Positions 1 through 11,235 are shown, numbered from the stretch's first letter. The stretch is DNA of 64,000 nt from Legionella bononiensis (GCF_016786215.1 NZ_JADOBG010000002.1:62001-126000), one strand, 5' to 3'. Numbers and translations: made by a program. The notes: generated from the sequence alone by a model not told the origin.

Positions 1-260
1 GCAAGTTCCCACAAAACCCCAGGGGATTGGGCCAATTGCCAAAGCCAGGTGGAATAAGAAGAGCCGATGGCAGCAGGACTTATTCCTGCCGTCCATTTAG
101 CCAAGTTGGCTTGCACTAATCGAGTGAAAAATGGAAAGAAGTTATCGGAAGTACCTCTATCAGCCTGTGCACAACACGAGAAATCTACCCCTTCTTGCAA
201 TTCTTGACTCTGAGTGAGTATCCTTTCCTTAGGACAACATTGTTTTTCTGATCTCTTCAT
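1..260 (-). CDS. PHA-synthase-like protein, N-terminal part (cut by window edge)
   Basis: Reading the minus strand from an ATG at 260 gives an open frame of 86 codons running off the window. Its last part contains SPAAIGSSYSTWLWQLA followed by SPGVLWEL, which resembles the conserved N-terminal domain of poly-3-hydroxyalkanoate synthases (a 'SPAA..LAY.DW..HLA.SPGK...L' pattern). The first 45 residues are Cys- and Gln-rich and not recognised. A GTG two codons upstream (266) is an alternative start. The catalytic alpha/beta-hydrolase part lies outside the window, so activity cannot be judged. The PHA-synthase-like hydrolase at 22443-24122 may be related in function. Confidence 0.6.
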   Translation of the reverse strand, partial: MKRSEKQCCPKERILTQSQELQEGVDFSCCAQADRGTSDNFFPFFTRLVQANLAKWTAGISPAAIGSSYSTWLWQLAQSPGVLWEL

Positions 261-551
261 GGCCACGACATCCCTGGCATTATGCCCTATAATCAACACG
301 ATATAATACAGCATAGCACAAGATTTAACCCATCAATTCCGTTTAAGGAGTCTCTCTTCGGAAATAGAAAGGCTAAATAGTCACCCCTTGCTGTCTCCTT
401 GACCAAACAGCGCTCCTACTTTCCTACAAGAAACATTTTCTCATAGATTTTGGTCAATAAAGCGGGGCTTATTAACTTATCCATTTTAGGCTAAATTATT
501 TTTGGTAACCTAATTGGTGTTATTTTTTGATAGGAATGAAATAACATAAAG

Positions 552-2045
552 CTACAGCCCTTTGGAGTTCCTTTCCTCGATAAATTGCGTCATCTGTCCT
601 ACTGTTAACGGTTTACTGCTGTAATAACCTTGCACTTCGAAACAGTGACTTGACCGTAAAAAATTGAGTTGTTCTTCTGTTTCGACACCACCCACCACCA
701 CATTCAATCCTAATTCTTGCGACAAAGCAATCGTCGATTTGATAATTAAATTATCATTTTCTCTGAGATGAGCATCTTCAATTAAGGTTTGTTTCAGTTT
801 GATGGATTGGACTGGTGAATTTTTTAAGTGAGATAAAAAAGAATAGCCTGAGCCAAAATTATCAAAAGCAAGCTTTACCCCCATATTGCGAAGCGTACTT
901 AATGTATCTTCAATCTTTCCCAAAAAATTGACTGCCGTTGCTTCCGTAATTTCAAGCTCTAACCAATCCGATGGCATTTGATATTCTTGTAAAATGTGCT
1001 TCACAGAAGAAATAAACCCTTTGTGTTGAAATTGATGAAGCGAAATATTAATCGCCAGGGTGCAGTTGAAAGGAGCGTAACTCTTTTTCCAATCCACATA
1101 CTGCCTACACGCGGTTCGTAAGACCCATTCACCAATTGGAATAATCAAGTTAAAATGCTCTGCAACGGAAATGAATTCATCAGGAAAAACAACACCTCGC
1201 TTGGGATGTTGCCAACGCAATAAGACCTCCATCCCAACCATAGAATTCGTTTTTAAGTCAACCCGAGGCTGATAAACGAGAAAAAACTCTTGTCGCTCCA
1301 AAGCAAGATGCAACTCGGTCCCTATTCCCAAGCGTTTTGAATATTGTTTTCTAAGAGACGGTGTAAAGATTTGGCAATTATTTCGACCACATTCTTTGGC
1401 GTTGTATAAAGCAATATCGGCATTCTTACGAAGGGTTACTGCCTCCTCACCGGCATCAGGAAAGTAAGCAATTCCTATACTTAGTCCAATCATGACGGTA
1501 TGACCTTTAATAAGGAATGGTTGACCCATCTTTTGAATCATAGTATTGGCCACTAATTTTGCCTGTTGTGGATTATTAATTTCTGTCAAAATAACAGCAA
1601 ACTCATCTCCTCCTAATCGAGCCACACAATCTTCTTCGCGAAGACTTGAGCAAAGACGCTTCGCTACTTCACGCAATAGACCATCACCGACATCATGACC
1701 AAAGCGATCATTCACATTTTTAAAAAAATCCAAATCGATGCTTAACAGAGCCAGATGACGACCGTATCTTTTTGACCTGGCAATCTCACGTTTTAAATCC
1801 AGTTCAAACTGCAATCGATTGGGTAATCGGCTTAATACATCAAAATGGGCTAATTTCGATAATTTCTTTTGTACGCTTTCTAAATCTTTTAGCGTTTTTA
1901 GCAGTTCAGCATTCTTTTTTTCCAAATCCTGGTTCAGTAAATGAAGTTCCCTTGTCTTATTTTCCAACAATAATTCGGCTTCCTCGCGTGCTTTTCTTTC
2001 GCGATAATAAGAGCGCTCAAATATTGCTTTGTTCTCATTACTCAA
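552..2045 (-). CDS. Diguanylate cyclase (GGDEF) with degenerate EAL domain, H-NOX partner
   Basis: Cytoplasmic c-di-GMP enzyme: a coiled coil of about 60 residues, a GGDEF domain with intact GGDEF (about residues 145-149) and an RxxD inhibitory site (REED) five residues before it, then an EAL domain. The EAL signature reads EVL; other catalytic motifs are changed: DDFG is DNFG, the KID position reads KLK, and AEGVET reads VGGVET. Synthesis is therefore likely and hydrolysis doubtful. The start is placed at a TTG (2045) preceded by GGAG seven bases upstream and overlapping the stop of the H-NOX gene; an ATG at 2072 without a Shine-Dalgarno is the alternative. The overlap shows co-translation with H-NOX, which in related bacteria tunes the cyclase in response to nitric oxide. 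Confidence 0.88.
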   Translation of the reverse strand: MSNENKAIFERSYYRERKAREEAELLLENKTRELHLLNQDLEKKNAELLKTLKDLESVQKKLSKLAHFDVLSRLPNRLQFELDLKREIARSKRYGRHLALLSIDLDFFKNVNDRFGHDVGDGLLREVAKRLCSSLREEDCVARLGGDEFAVILTEINNPQQAKLVANTMIQKMGQPFLIKGHTVMIGLSIGIAYFPDAGEEAVTLRKNADIALYNAKECGRNNCQIFTPSLRKQYSKRLGIGTELHLALERQEFFLVYQPRVDLKTNSMVGMEVLLRWQHPKRGVVFPDEFISVAEHFNLIIPIGEWVLRTACRQYVDWKKSYAPFNCTLAINISLHQFQHKGFISSVKHILQEYQMPSDWLELEITEATAVNFLGKIEDTLSTLRNMGVKLAFDNFGSGYSFLSHLKNSPVQSIKLKQTLIEDAHLRENDNLIIKSTIALSQELGLNVVVGGVETEEQLNFLRSSHCFEVQGYYSSKPLTVGQMTQFIEERNSKGL

Positions 2046-2580
2046 AGGTAATCTCCAAACGACAATGATCATCTTTTTTTAACATGCAGTGAGTCTGCTT
2101 AATGGTAATTCTCTTTTTAAAATGTTGAGCGGCTCCTTGGATGAGACCTATTGCAAAATGGCAGAGCCTTCTATGTGATCGATATAACATAACCAATTGT
2201 TTTGCAGCAGGCTCTTCATAGCTAATGGTAGGTAATGTTTCATCTGGGTATAACTTTTCTACTTCCACATGAATTGTTCCATCAATGCTTTTTAAAAATT
2301 CTTTTAATGTCATGTCCTTTTTTAAAAAAATTGCGTACTTACTCGATAAGATAGGAAACATGTATTCACCAAAGGCCTCTAAAAAAACAGAAGCGTGCTG
2401 ATTGGTCCTCTTCGCAATGGCCTGAATCAATTGCTGAAGTTCTGTATCCGAGTAAGTGCCGCCTGCTGTATAACTTCCACCACTTGGAAGGTCTAGTGAG
2501 GATACGAGTTGGTCCCAGGTTTCTATGCCAAATTGTTCTATAATCATGTTATTTAAGGAGGTAAAAACGATACCTTTCAT
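2038..2580 (-). CDS. H-NOX heme-based nitric oxide sensor
   Basis: A 180-residue stand-alone H-NOX (heme nitric oxide/oxygen binding) domain. The proximal heme ligand is His104 (in GTIHVEV) and the heme-propionate motif YxSxR is present as Y133, S135, R137. Length matches the family. Its stop codon lies inside the start region of the downstream GGDEF/EAL gene, so the pair is an operon. L. pneumophila carries a similar Hnox1/cyclase pair reported to influence biofilm formation; the same role here is inferred. H-NOX proteins of facultative aerobes usually bind NO but not O2; the distal pocket cannot be judged from sequence by eye. Confidence 0.93.
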   Translation of the reverse strand: MKGIVFTSLNNMIIEQFGIETWDQLVSSLDLPSGGSYTAGGTYSDTELQQLIQAIAKRTNQHASVFLEAFGEYMFPILSSKYAIFLKKDMTLKEFLKSIDGTIHVEVEKLYPDETLPTISYEEPAAKQLVMLYRSHRRLCHFAIGLIQGAAQHFKKRITIKQTHCMLKKDDHCRLEITFE

Positions 2581-2927
2581 CTATGGTCTCCAGCATAAAA
2601 CAAATCTTTAAATCCCTTTTAATTAAGTAGCACGTCATTTCTCAATACTAAAATTGGTTTACCTACAGATGAATTCCTCATGAGTCCGCTCAATTTAACT
2701 AAAGAACTCTAACCTACTTTAATTCCTGATAACTATCCAGTGAGTCAGGTATTATTTTCTTCTCCTAATCGTATCAATATAGTTCAAATAACGATTATTT
2801 ACCGTGTTAAAAATTAACAATGTTAAAAATAACAAAATAGGATTTTATTACCATTTCCTAAACAAAACTCAAAAATGATAGACATACCGTGTGGCTATAT
2901 ATGAAGCATAGCACATATGCTTTTTGA
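2581..2927. other. Divergent intergenic region between H-NOX and XRE regulator
   Basis: This 347-bp AT-rich gap lies between the divergent H-NOX operon and the XRE regulator. No gene is visible. It contains the twin inverted repeats at 2806-2833 listed separately. Confidence 0.6.
2806..2833. promoter_or_regulatory. Twin inverted repeats upstream of XRE regulator
   Basis: Two adjacent palindromes, GTTAAAAATTAAC (2806-2818) and GTTAAAAATAAC (2822-2833), lie about 95 bp before the XRE regulator start. XRE regulators often bind such short dyads in their own promoters, so this is a candidate operator. Function is inferred only from symmetry and position. Confidence 0.35.
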
Positions 2928-3191
2928 ATGAAAAAACAAACCGACTTAATTGTACTAGGCAAGCAAATTCGCAAAATCAGAAAAGAGAAAGGTTTTTCTC
3001 AAGAGGGTTTTGCCAATTTCATCGAAATGAATCGGGGTTACTACGGGACTGTGGAACGTGGCGAAGCCAATATAACCATTTTAAATCTTCTAAAAATTCT
3101 TAAAGGATTAGATGTCACACCAAATGAGTTGTTCCCGCCCTCAACTTATGTGAGCTTGAAGAGGAAAATAACTAAAAACTCAGCCTCATAA
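2928..3191 (+). CDS. XRE-family helix-turn-helix transcriptional regulator
   Basis: A protein of 87 residues made almost wholly of an HTH_3/XRE DNA-binding domain (about residues 9-68: LGKQIRKIRKEKGFSQEGFA ... MNRGYYGTVERGEANI ... LKGLDVTPNELF), similar to restriction-modification control proteins and prophage repressors. It has no sensor domain. The Shine-Dalgarno is weak. It is monocistronic, and the twin palindromes upstream may be its own operator. The target genes are unknown; no restriction-modification genes are adjacent. Confidence 0.85.
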   Translation: MKKQTDLIVLGKQIRKIRKEKGFSQEGFANFIEMNRGYYGTVERGEANITILNLLKILKGLDVTPNELFPPSTYVSLKRKITKNSAS

Positions 3192-3775
3192 ACCATGATG
3201 AGTAAGGGGCTAATCTAATGCTTGATAAAGAAGTGGAAAATTGAAATAAAAACCCATGTAAAAAATGCCTGCAGGATAAGGAAAATTAATAAAGTTATAA
3301 CAAAAGTACTTGTCTTCGTATACTCAATATTTTCATACGATATCAGGCATTAATTATCACTAATAATGAGTGTTCATTGGATCATTTCTAATGGTGTCAA
3401 TGCCCATGTCTGTGGTGATGATAGCCACCAAATCGCTTCTTAACTGGCATGTTACCTTTTGAATCATCTTAAAATTTCTTCATAAAAGAATGGTAGAATC
3501 TTCGCAATAATTAAATACCCTACTTATCGTCTTCCTTAACTCCAACATCTATTCACATCCTTGGCAGTGAATTCAAATAATAATTTGAACTTATATTAAG
3601 CTTGGGGAGGTATAGATTCCCTATTCCAAAAGACAACTGATTTTTTCAACAAGTAGTCATGACTGGCACTGCGTATTTCTAAACGGTGCTATATTATATA
3701 AATGATTTATAAAATGAGGTGGGTTGTTTTTATATTGATTCTCTCTCACTTTATTTCATTGCAAGGAGCATAGAT
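3192..3775. other. Intergenic region, no clear gene
   Basis: These 584 bp carry no convincing ORF apart from a 17-codon His-rich minus-strand reading frame at 3397-3450. No tRNA-like fold or terminator with a clear T-run was recognised. Confidence 0.5.
3397..3450 (-). CDS. Possible His-rich micro-ORF (17 aa)
   Basis: ATG at 3450 is preceded by AAAAGG five bases upstream and encodes MPVKKRFGGYHHHRHGH. The His/Gly content resembles the tails of the small metal-locus proteins elsewhere in the window. It could be a metal-binding peptide or the remnant of a longer protein. Nothing beyond composition and a plausible ribosome-binding site supports it. Confidence 0.22.
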   Translation of the reverse strand: MPVKKRFGGYHHHRHGH

Positions 3776-3928
3776 ATGCCAAAGCAGAGACTTATTAAAG
3801 CAGTTATTGGGATAATGAGCGCGATACTTTTGTTGATCTCTTGCGCCCCATCAACAACGACCAATAATTCACACCGTGTTTCTCATACTTATGAAGGACA
3901 CAACACGGGAGGAATAGGTTGGCATTAA
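3776..3928 (+). CDS. Small Gly/His-containing lipoprotein (50 aa)
   Basis: The start is the ATG at 3776, preceded by AAGGAG eight bases upstream; an in-frame upstream extension lacks a ribosome-binding site. The peptide has a basic N-terminus, a hydrophobic segment and a lipobox (LISC), so it should be lipidated at Cys23 and anchored in the envelope. The mature part is short and ends in HNTGGIGWH. It resembles in plan the two small lipoproteins at 33991-34158 and 46387-46533. Function is unknown; a role in metal handling is suggested only by that parallel and by the Met-rich protein that follows. Confidence 0.65.
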   Translation: MPKQRLIKAVIGIMSAILLLISCAPSTTTNNSHRVSHTYEGHNTGGIGWH

Positions 3929-4032
3929 CATGAACAAGTATGTTTTTTGCTTTTCATCCCCTGTTCATGTAGTGCTATAGTAGGATGTTCAGTCCAAACA
4001 ATTCATTGAAAAAATAATAAGGAGATTTCATT

Positions 4033-4473
4033 ATGTTAAAAAGGAATGCGTTCATTTTATTGGCCGCTTGCAGCTTGGTTGCCACGCCACTCTTCGCAGA
4101 AGATATGCCTTCTGGTTCTCAAATGAATAATATGGGAATGCAAAGCTCTAATCAGCAGTCAACCCAACTGCAAGACGAAATGAAGCAAATGCAAGAAGCA
4201 CTAAAACAAATGCAGGAGATGCATGATAAGCTTATGAATGCAAAAACAACGGAAGAAAAGAAATCGTTGATGCAAACACAAATGCCCATGATGGAAGAAG
4301 GCATGCACACCATGCAAAAAGGCATGAAGATGATGCAAAGTATGCACGATGATACAGCAAAACAACCCGAGATGATGGATCAACGTATGAAAATGATGCA
4401 AATGATGACGCAAATGATGCAGATGATGATGGATAGGCAAATGATGGGATGTCCCATGATGAAAAACCAATAA
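4033..4473 (+). CDS. Met-rich periplasmic protein
   Basis: 146 residues with a Sec signal peptide cleaved near ATPLFA-ED, followed by a mature region dominated by Met and Gln in a predicted coiled coil (repeats such as KQMQEMHDKLM, HTMQKGMKMMQSMHD, MMQMMTQMMQMMMDRQMM). About a quarter of the mature residues are Met. Met clusters in periplasmic proteins commonly bind Cu(I) or Ag(I), so a copper-buffer role is likely given the copper genes in the window. Start is ATG with AAGGAG eight bases upstream. A 104-bp gap separates it from the lipoprotein gene on the same strand. Confidence 0.8.
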   Translation: MLKRNAFILLAACSLVATPLFAEDMPSGSQMNNMGMQSSNQQSTQLQDEMKQMQEALKQMQEMHDKLMNAKTTEEKKSLMQTQMPMMEEGMHTMQKGMKMMQSMHDDTAKQPEMMDQRMKMMQMMTQMMQMMMDRQMMGCPMMKNQ

Positions 4474-6233
<1,760 letters not shown>

Positions 6234-6241
6234 CGACGGAC

Positions 6242-6652
6242 ATGGAGCTTTTTACTATCCATCTTAAGAGTGCCACACAATATGAAAAAATCGATAAGGT
6301 CATCAGTTTTGTGGGTGAGGATGCTTCTGGGCAATTTGGAATTTTAGCTCATCATAGCCGAATGATGACGTGCTTAAAATTCGGCTTGGCCTGGTTTCGT
6401 GATGAAAATCAAGAGACGGAATACTTAGCATTGCCAGGTGCCGTGGTTTATTTCATTGACAATCAATTGCATATTGCGACACGACATTATGTGCGCCATA
6501 AAGAATACCAAGCCATACAAAGGGTCCTGGCGGAAGAATTACATTGGGAAGAAAACAATCTATTGCGCACTAAAGAAAGCGTGCATCGTTTGGATGAAGA
6601 AATGTTAAAGCGTTTATGGGAATTAAACCGGCAGAACAGCTATGGAATTTAA
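6242..6652 (+). CDS. atpC: N-type ATPase epsilon subunit
   Basis: 136 residues, epsilon/delta family of the central stalk. The N-terminal beta-sandwich is recognisable (FGILAHHSRMMTCLKFGLAWFRD) and the C-terminal helices are rich in charged residues. It follows the beta gene by 8 bp and overlaps the next gene by 11 bp, as expected in a tight atp operon. Second position after beta is characteristic of the N-ATPase order. Confidence 0.88.
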   Translation: MELFTIHLKSATQYEKIDKVISFVGEDASGQFGILAHHSRMMTCLKFGLAWFRDENQETEYLALPGAVVYFIDNQLHIATRHYVRHKEYQAIQRVLAEELHWEENNLLRTKESVHRLDEEMLKRLWELNRQNSYGI

Positions 6653-6920
6653 AAATTCAAACAAGGAACTGGAACAACAAGTGAAACGAAACGTCCGCAA
6701 AATCAATAAAGCTAAAAAGGGAAAATCAACGTTATTAGCCCAAACAGTTTACCTGGGTACTTTAGGCTTTGTTTTTGTGTTACCCATCATTGCAGGAGCC
6801 TATCTCGGGGTTTGGCTCGATGAGAAAATAAAAGGGTATTCCATGAGTTGGACCATCAATTTAATCCTCCTTGGGGTGATTATTGGTGCCATTAACGTGT
6901 ATCTTTTAATTAAGGACTAA
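6642..6920 (+). CDS. atpQ: AtpQ-like membrane protein of N-ATPase operon
   Basis: 92 residues with a basic N-terminal tail and two hydrophobic helices (about 32-55 and 69-90) separated by the loop WLDEKIKG. This is the AtpI/AtpQ plan, a small protein thought to help assemble the rotor ring or to transport divalent cations. It overlaps the epsilon gene. In the usual N-ATPase order a second small membrane gene, atpR, follows; here the a-subunit gene starts two bases after the stop codon. Confidence 0.78.
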   Translation: MEFKNSNKELEQQVKRNVRKINKAKKGKSTLLAQTVYLGTLGFVFVLPIIAGAYLGVWLDEKIKGYSMSWTINLILLGVIIGAINVYLLIKD

Positions 6921-6922
6921 CC

Positions 6923-7615
6923 GTGGGAGAAGAAGGATTCTTAGCGCATTTTGCCTTTTCAATCGGTGGATTACCCATCACACAAAGCGTCTTAACCACG
7001 TGGTTCATTATGATCTCCTTATTCATCATGGCATGGAGTACCACTTACAAATGCTCTCTCCTACAGCCAAGCACGTACCAACTCCTTTGGGAGGGTGTTT
7101 TGAGCACCATGTACGATGCGATAAAAGAAGTATTGCCCAACCACGTTGAGTTGATATTTCCTTTTGTAGCCACCTTGTGGATTTTTATCCTTGTTTCCAA
7201 TTTAATCGGTGTTATCCCGGGATTTTATTCACCAACGGCGGATTTATCGGTGACGGCATCCCTTGCGATAATAACTTTTTTATCGGTACACTGGTTTGGA
7301 ATTCGTGCCGAGGGGTGGCGAGAGTATTTGAAACATTATATTAAGCCAACTCCTTTTTTATTGCCTTTTCATTTAATCAGCGAAATCTCTCGAACCTTAG
7401 CATTGGCCGTCCGCTTGTTTGGTAATATCATGAGCTTGCAATTAACCGCCCTGATTGTCCTCATGATTGCCGGATTTTTAGTTCCTATTCCAATACTCAT
7501 TTTACATATTATTGAAGCCATCATCCAAGCGTATATTTTTGGCATGCTGGCCTTAATTTACATTGCTGGGGGCATTCAAGCCCATGAGCTTAAAAGCCAA
7601 GGAGAATCGTTATGA
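6923..7615 (+). CDS. atpB: N-type ATPase subunit a
   Basis: Stator membrane subunit, 230 residues with five or six hydrophobic helices. The essential stator arginine is R164 in ALAVRLFGN, and the last helix carries the usual HIIEAIIQAYIFGMLALIYI pattern. The start is a GTG at 6923, two bases after the atpQ stop. The 3' end overlaps the c-subunit ATG by four bases. Confidence 0.93.
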   Translation: MGEEGFLAHFAFSIGGLPITQSVLTTWFIMISLFIMAWSTTYKCSLLQPSTYQLLWEGVLSTMYDAIKEVLPNHVELIFPFVATLWIFILVSNLIGVIPGFYSPTADLSVTASLAIITFLSVHWFGIRAEGWREYLKHYIKPTPFLLPFHLISEISRTLALAVRLFGNIMSLQLTALIVLMIAGFLVPIPILILHIIEAIIQAYIFGMLALIYIAGGIQAHELKSQGESL

Positions 7616-7887
7616 ATGACATAAGTTGGTTTAGTTTAGCGTCAACCGTTATTGCAGCAATAGCCATTGCCATAGGAACTATAGGGCCAGCTCTGGCCAT
7701 GGGGCGCGCGATTAGTCACGCCTTAGATGCTTTGGCAAGGCAACCTGAAGCCGAAAAATCCATCACCAGAACCTTATTTATTGGTTTGGCCATGATCGAG
7801 TCGTTAGCCATTTATTGTTTGGTGATTGTTTTGATTATCCTCTTTAGAAATCCATTATTGTCTTATTTTGTAACGCAACAGGGATAA
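7612..7887 (+). CDS. atpE: N-type ATPase rotor ring subunit c
   Basis: 91 residues: two helices joined by the polar loop RQPE (43-46). The ion-binding carboxylate is Glu63 in MIESLAIY, with Ser64 and Tyr68 matching the sodium-type pattern seen in Ilyobacter-like c subunits. The first-helix glutamine of that site is replaced by Met30 (ALAMGRA) and the Thr after ES by Leu, so the sodium site is incomplete. The ion used cannot be settled from sequence. It overlaps atpB by four bases. Confidence 0.93.
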   Translation: MNDISWFSLASTVIAAIAIAIGTIGPALAMGRAISHALDALARQPEAEKSITRTLFIGLAMIESLAIYCLVIVLIILFRNPLLSYFVTQQG

Positions 7888-7892
7888 AACCA

Positions 7893-8636
7893 ATGGAACT
7901 CTCTTGGACCACTTTTTCATTAGAACTCATTAATTTTCTTATTCTCATTTGGATTTTGAAACGCTTTCTTTATGAGCCCATACAAAAAACCATATTAGAA
8001 CGAAAAAAAAGAGTGCAAGAACAATTAGAGACTGCACAAACACTGCACAGGCAAGCAACGCAATTGCAAACAACCTATGAACATCGCCTTGCCGATTGGC
8101 AACAAGAGAAAGCGACCCTACAAAACGAGTGGCATGAGGCGATGGAGCAATGGAAATCAGAAGAAAGACTCCGGTTTGAAAAACAATTGCGTCAAGAAAA
8201 AGAGCAGGTTTTTTCCCATGAAATGCAAAAAGCCGCAGCCACCATTGAAAACAATGCCAAGGAAGCGTTTCTATTGGCTGGGAAATTTGCTGAAAAATTG
8301 TTAATGCCTTTTGCGGATGCCCATCTTGAAGAGAACATCATTAAAAAAACCATTGAGGATCTGAATCATTTTCCGGTAGAACAATGGCAATGGCTCAATA
8401 CTGTGCCGGAAGAAGAAACCATTTCGATACAAACGGCCTACCCCATCCAAGAACATCAGAAACAGGATCTCTTGCAAGTCATTGAACAATTGTCGCCTAA
8501 AAAACTTACCGTCTGTTTCACGGAAAATCCAAAGCTTCTCGCGGGATTAACCCTGCAAATGGGCCCCATGTGCTTGCAAGCCAATCTTCGTGATGAATTA
8601 AAATTCTTTACAGAGACAAAAAATGAATTGGCCTAA
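7893..8636 (+). CDS. atpF: N-type ATPase subunit b, long form
   Basis: 247 residues, much longer than a usual b subunit (about 156). One N-terminal helix (about 9-27) is followed by a long charged coiled coil (about 35-135) and a globular C-terminal part of about 100 residues. N-ATPases lack a separate delta gene, and the extended b is believed to take over its role in fixing the stator to F1. No atpH was found in the operon, in line with this. The end overlaps the start of atpA by 14 bp. Confidence 0.85.
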   Translation: MELSWTTFSLELINFLILIWILKRFLYEPIQKTILERKKRVQEQLETAQTLHRQATQLQTTYEHRLADWQQEKATLQNEWHEAMEQWKSEERLRFEKQLRQEKEQVFSHEMQKAAATIENNAKEAFLLAGKFAEKLLMPFADAHLEENIIKKTIEDLNHFPVEQWQWLNTVPEEETISIQTAYPIQEHQKQDLLQVIEQLSPKKLTVCFTENPKLLAGLTLQMGPMCLQANLRDELKFFTETKNELA

Positions 8637-10095
8637 CACCCCTTCTTTTCTTGAGAAGCAACGACAACGCCTTGAGCGCTATCAATTTCAAATCAAGGTA
8701 TCCGAACAAGGGCGGGTGGTTTCTGTTGGAGATGGGATTATCTGGATTAAGGGCTTACCAAGGGCTGCCATCGATGAAATTCTTATTTCAGAAGATGAGT
8801 GCTGTATTGCCATGGTGTTCCATCTCACCGAAGATCTGGTTGGCGCTGTGATGCTGGTACAAACCAAAAAATTAAAGGCAGGCACCCCTATTTTTCCTCT
8901 GAAACGCGTATTGAGTATTCCAGTAGGCGATAAACTGCTTGGGCGGGTGATTGATCCTCTAGGCCATCCATTAGACGGCGGTGAGATTCCGCCCCATGAA
9001 GAACAAGGATTACTGGATAGGCTGTCCCCACCTATTCTTCACCGCGACTTTGTGAATCGACCATTGTACACGGGAAATAAGATGCTTGATAATCTAATTC
9101 CCATCGGAAAAGGACAAAGGGAGTTACTGATTGGGGATAATGGGCTTGGTAAAAGTGCTTTAGCCCTTGACATTGTGATGAATCAAAAAGATAAAAATGT
9201 GTATTGTGTCTATGTGTTGATTGGCCAAAAACGTTCTACAGTAAGCTCTACCATTCAATTATTAAAAGAAGCCAATGCCTTGGACTATACGACTGTTGTG
9301 GTGGCCCAAGCGACGGCCTTACCAGGATTACTTTATCTAGCTCCTTTTGCAGGGTGCGCCATTGCCGAGCACTGGATGAAAAAGGGCTTAGATACCCTGG
9401 TGGTCTATGATGATTTGAGTGCTCATGCCAATAGTTATCGTGAACTGTCCCTTTTACTGCGTAGACCTCCTGGACGTGAGGCATTTCCTGCGGACATTTT
9501 TTATCTGCATTCCCGTTTATTAGAGCGCTCCACCTGTCTTTCCCCTGCTATGGGCGGCGGCAGTATGACCGCGTTGCCTATTATTGAAACCAAAGAAGGT
9601 GAAATGGCTACTTATATTCCAACGAATCTCATCTCCATCACCGATGGGCAAATCTTTTTTGATGAATCCTTATTCTCTTCTGGATTTCTTCCCGCCATTG
9701 ATATCACCAAATCGGTCTCACGAGTCGGTGGTAAAGCGCAGCATCCACAAATTAAAAAAGAATCCGGTCGAATGAAACTTGATTACCTGCAATTTCTTGA
9801 TTTGGAACTGTTCACCCGCTTTGGGGCGAAACTGGATGCCAAAATGCAAAAGCAGATTCAAAAAGGGAGAATTTTAAGAGAAATTCTAAAACAAGAACGT
9901 TTTTCACCACTACCCATTGAATTTCAACTCGCATGGCTAATTGCTTACAATGAGGGTTTCTTTGACGAATTGAATTTAGAAGACATCCCCAAAATTCTCA
10001 AAAAAATAGAGGGAGAAATAAAACAGAGCACTTTATCCTTGGGAAACCCACGAGAACAATGGGAAAAAGCGATAAAAGAATGGCTAATGGCATAG
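8623..10095 (+). CDS. atpA: N-type ATPase alpha subunit
   Basis: Non-catalytic nucleotide-binding alpha subunit, 490 residues. The P-loop reads GDNGLGKS (171-178) in place of the more usual GDRQTGKT. Other alpha features are [27 protein letters not shown] and [20 protein letters not shown]. It overlaps atpF by 14 bp and is followed by atpG after 57 bp. Confidence 0.95.
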   Translation: MNWPNTPSFLEKQRQRLERYQFQIKVSEQGRVVSVGDGIIWIKGLPRAAIDEILISEDECCIAMVFHLTEDLVGAVMLVQTKKLKAGTPIFPLKRVLSIPVGDKLLGRVIDPLGHPLDGGEIPPHEEQGLLDRLSPPILHRDFVNRPLYTGNKMLDNLIPIGKGQRELLIGDNGLGKSALALDIVMNQKDKNVYCVYVLIGQKRSTVSSTIQLLKEANALDYTTVVVAQATALPGLLYLAPFAGCAIAEHWMKKGLDTLVVYDDLSAHANSYRELSLLLRRPPGREAFPADIFYLHSRLLERSTCLSPAMGGGSMTALPIIETKEGEMATYIPTNLISITDGQIFFDESLFSSGFLPAIDITKSVSRVGGKAQHPQIKKESGRMKLDYLQFLDLELFTRFGAKLDAKMQKQIQKGRILREILKQERFSPLPIEFQLAWLIAYNEGFFDELNLEDIPKILKKIEGEIKQSTLSLGNPREQWEKAIKEWLMA

Positions 10096-10152
10096 AACGG
10101 ACTCATTATCCACTCCAAAGCAATGAGTATCACTTAATACCCGGATGGTATC

Positions 10153-11022
10153 ATGACGAAACGAACCAAACTCAAAGAACATCTTCATACTTTAGAAGAA
10201 ATTGGCCACATTATGACGGCCATGAAAAATCTTTCTTTAATTGAACTGGGCAAAATCACTCAATGTCTTTCCATGCAGGACAACGTCATTAAAACCATTA
10301 GTGAGGTGAGTCATGATTTTTTAAGTTTCTATCCCATGCCCCCCATGAATCAACAAGAAAATCCTCCCTTAGTTTCTATTCTTATTGGCTCAGAACGCGG
10401 CTTTTGTGGTTCTTTTAATGATAATGTGCTTCATCAGTTAGACGTGCACAAAGAGCACCATTCTGAATTGGAACCAGCACTCATTCTTGTAGGGCATAAA
10501 CTGGCATTAAAAATGCCTAATGACCCTCGTGTCATAGCAACAATCGATGGACCCAATGCCATTGAAGAAATCCCAGACGTGATTTCAAACGTGTTACAAA
10601 CATTAGAAAAAGCCTTATTGCAAAGAAATAAGACATGGCATTCTTGGCAATGGACTATTCTCTTCAATGAGGAAGAGCACAATCAAATTCAAGCAAAAAC
10701 CTGGCAACCCTTTAAAGAGTTGGATACAAGTCCTGCGCCTTATTTTTCTGTGCCACCCGTTTTGAATGGTTCCAAAGACCAGTTTTTCGCTGACTTGGTG
10801 GAGCATTATTTACTGGCCATGTGTTATTCGATTTTATATCAATCGTTTTTTGCGGAGAATCATCAAAGACTGTTTCACTTAAACCAGGCATTAGATCGCT
10901 TAGAAAATAAAAAAAATGCATTAAACCATCGTCTCAATTTACTGCGCCAAGAAGAAATTACCGAAGAAATTCAGAATATTGTACAAAGCGCCGAAGCGAT
11001 TATTGGTCATGAGCTCACATAG
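10153..11022 (+). CDS. atpG: N-type ATPase gamma subunit
   Basis: 289-residue central shaft. The N-terminal helix (LKEHLHTLEEIGHIMTAMKN) and C-terminal helix (LRQEEITEEIQNIVQSAEA) show the paired-coiled-coil plan of gamma, and SERGFCGSFND matches the conserved RGLCG motif. It is the last gene of the operon, as in other N-ATPases. It diverges strongly from housekeeping gamma subunits between these ends. Confidence 0.9.
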   Translation: MTKRTKLKEHLHTLEEIGHIMTAMKNLSLIELGKITQCLSMQDNVIKTISEVSHDFLSFYPMPPMNQQENPPLVSILIGSERGFCGSFNDNVLHQLDVHKEHHSELEPALILVGHKLALKMPNDPRVIATIDGPNAIEEIPDVISNVLQTLEKALLQRNKTWHSWQWTILFNEEEHNQIQAKTWQPFKELDTSPAPYFSVPPVLNGSKDQFFADLVEHYLLAMCYSILYQSFFAENHQRLFHLNQALDRLENKKNALNHRLNLLRQEEITEEIQNIVQSAEAIIGHELT

Positions 11023-11235
11023 AAAGACAAGGTAAACTATAATATACTGATTGGACTGGGTTTCTAATCAATGAAATGAATTTTCTATAAATTCGTAGTC
11101 ATCCCTTTCGAGTGATTGGAAATCGGTTACAGAATAGTGAATAAACTCATATGAGGCGGGAAAACACTCGTGCAGACTGCTCCACTTTAACCATTTTTTG
11201 AATCGTCATGTTAAGTGAGCTTTTGGAGAGAAAGG

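Noticed and set aside
4201..4470. Minus-strand His/Leu-rich ORF opposite the Met-rich gene
   Set aside because: It is the mirror of repeated ATG/CAT codons of the Met-rich protein; no ribosome site, and its composition follows from the other strand.
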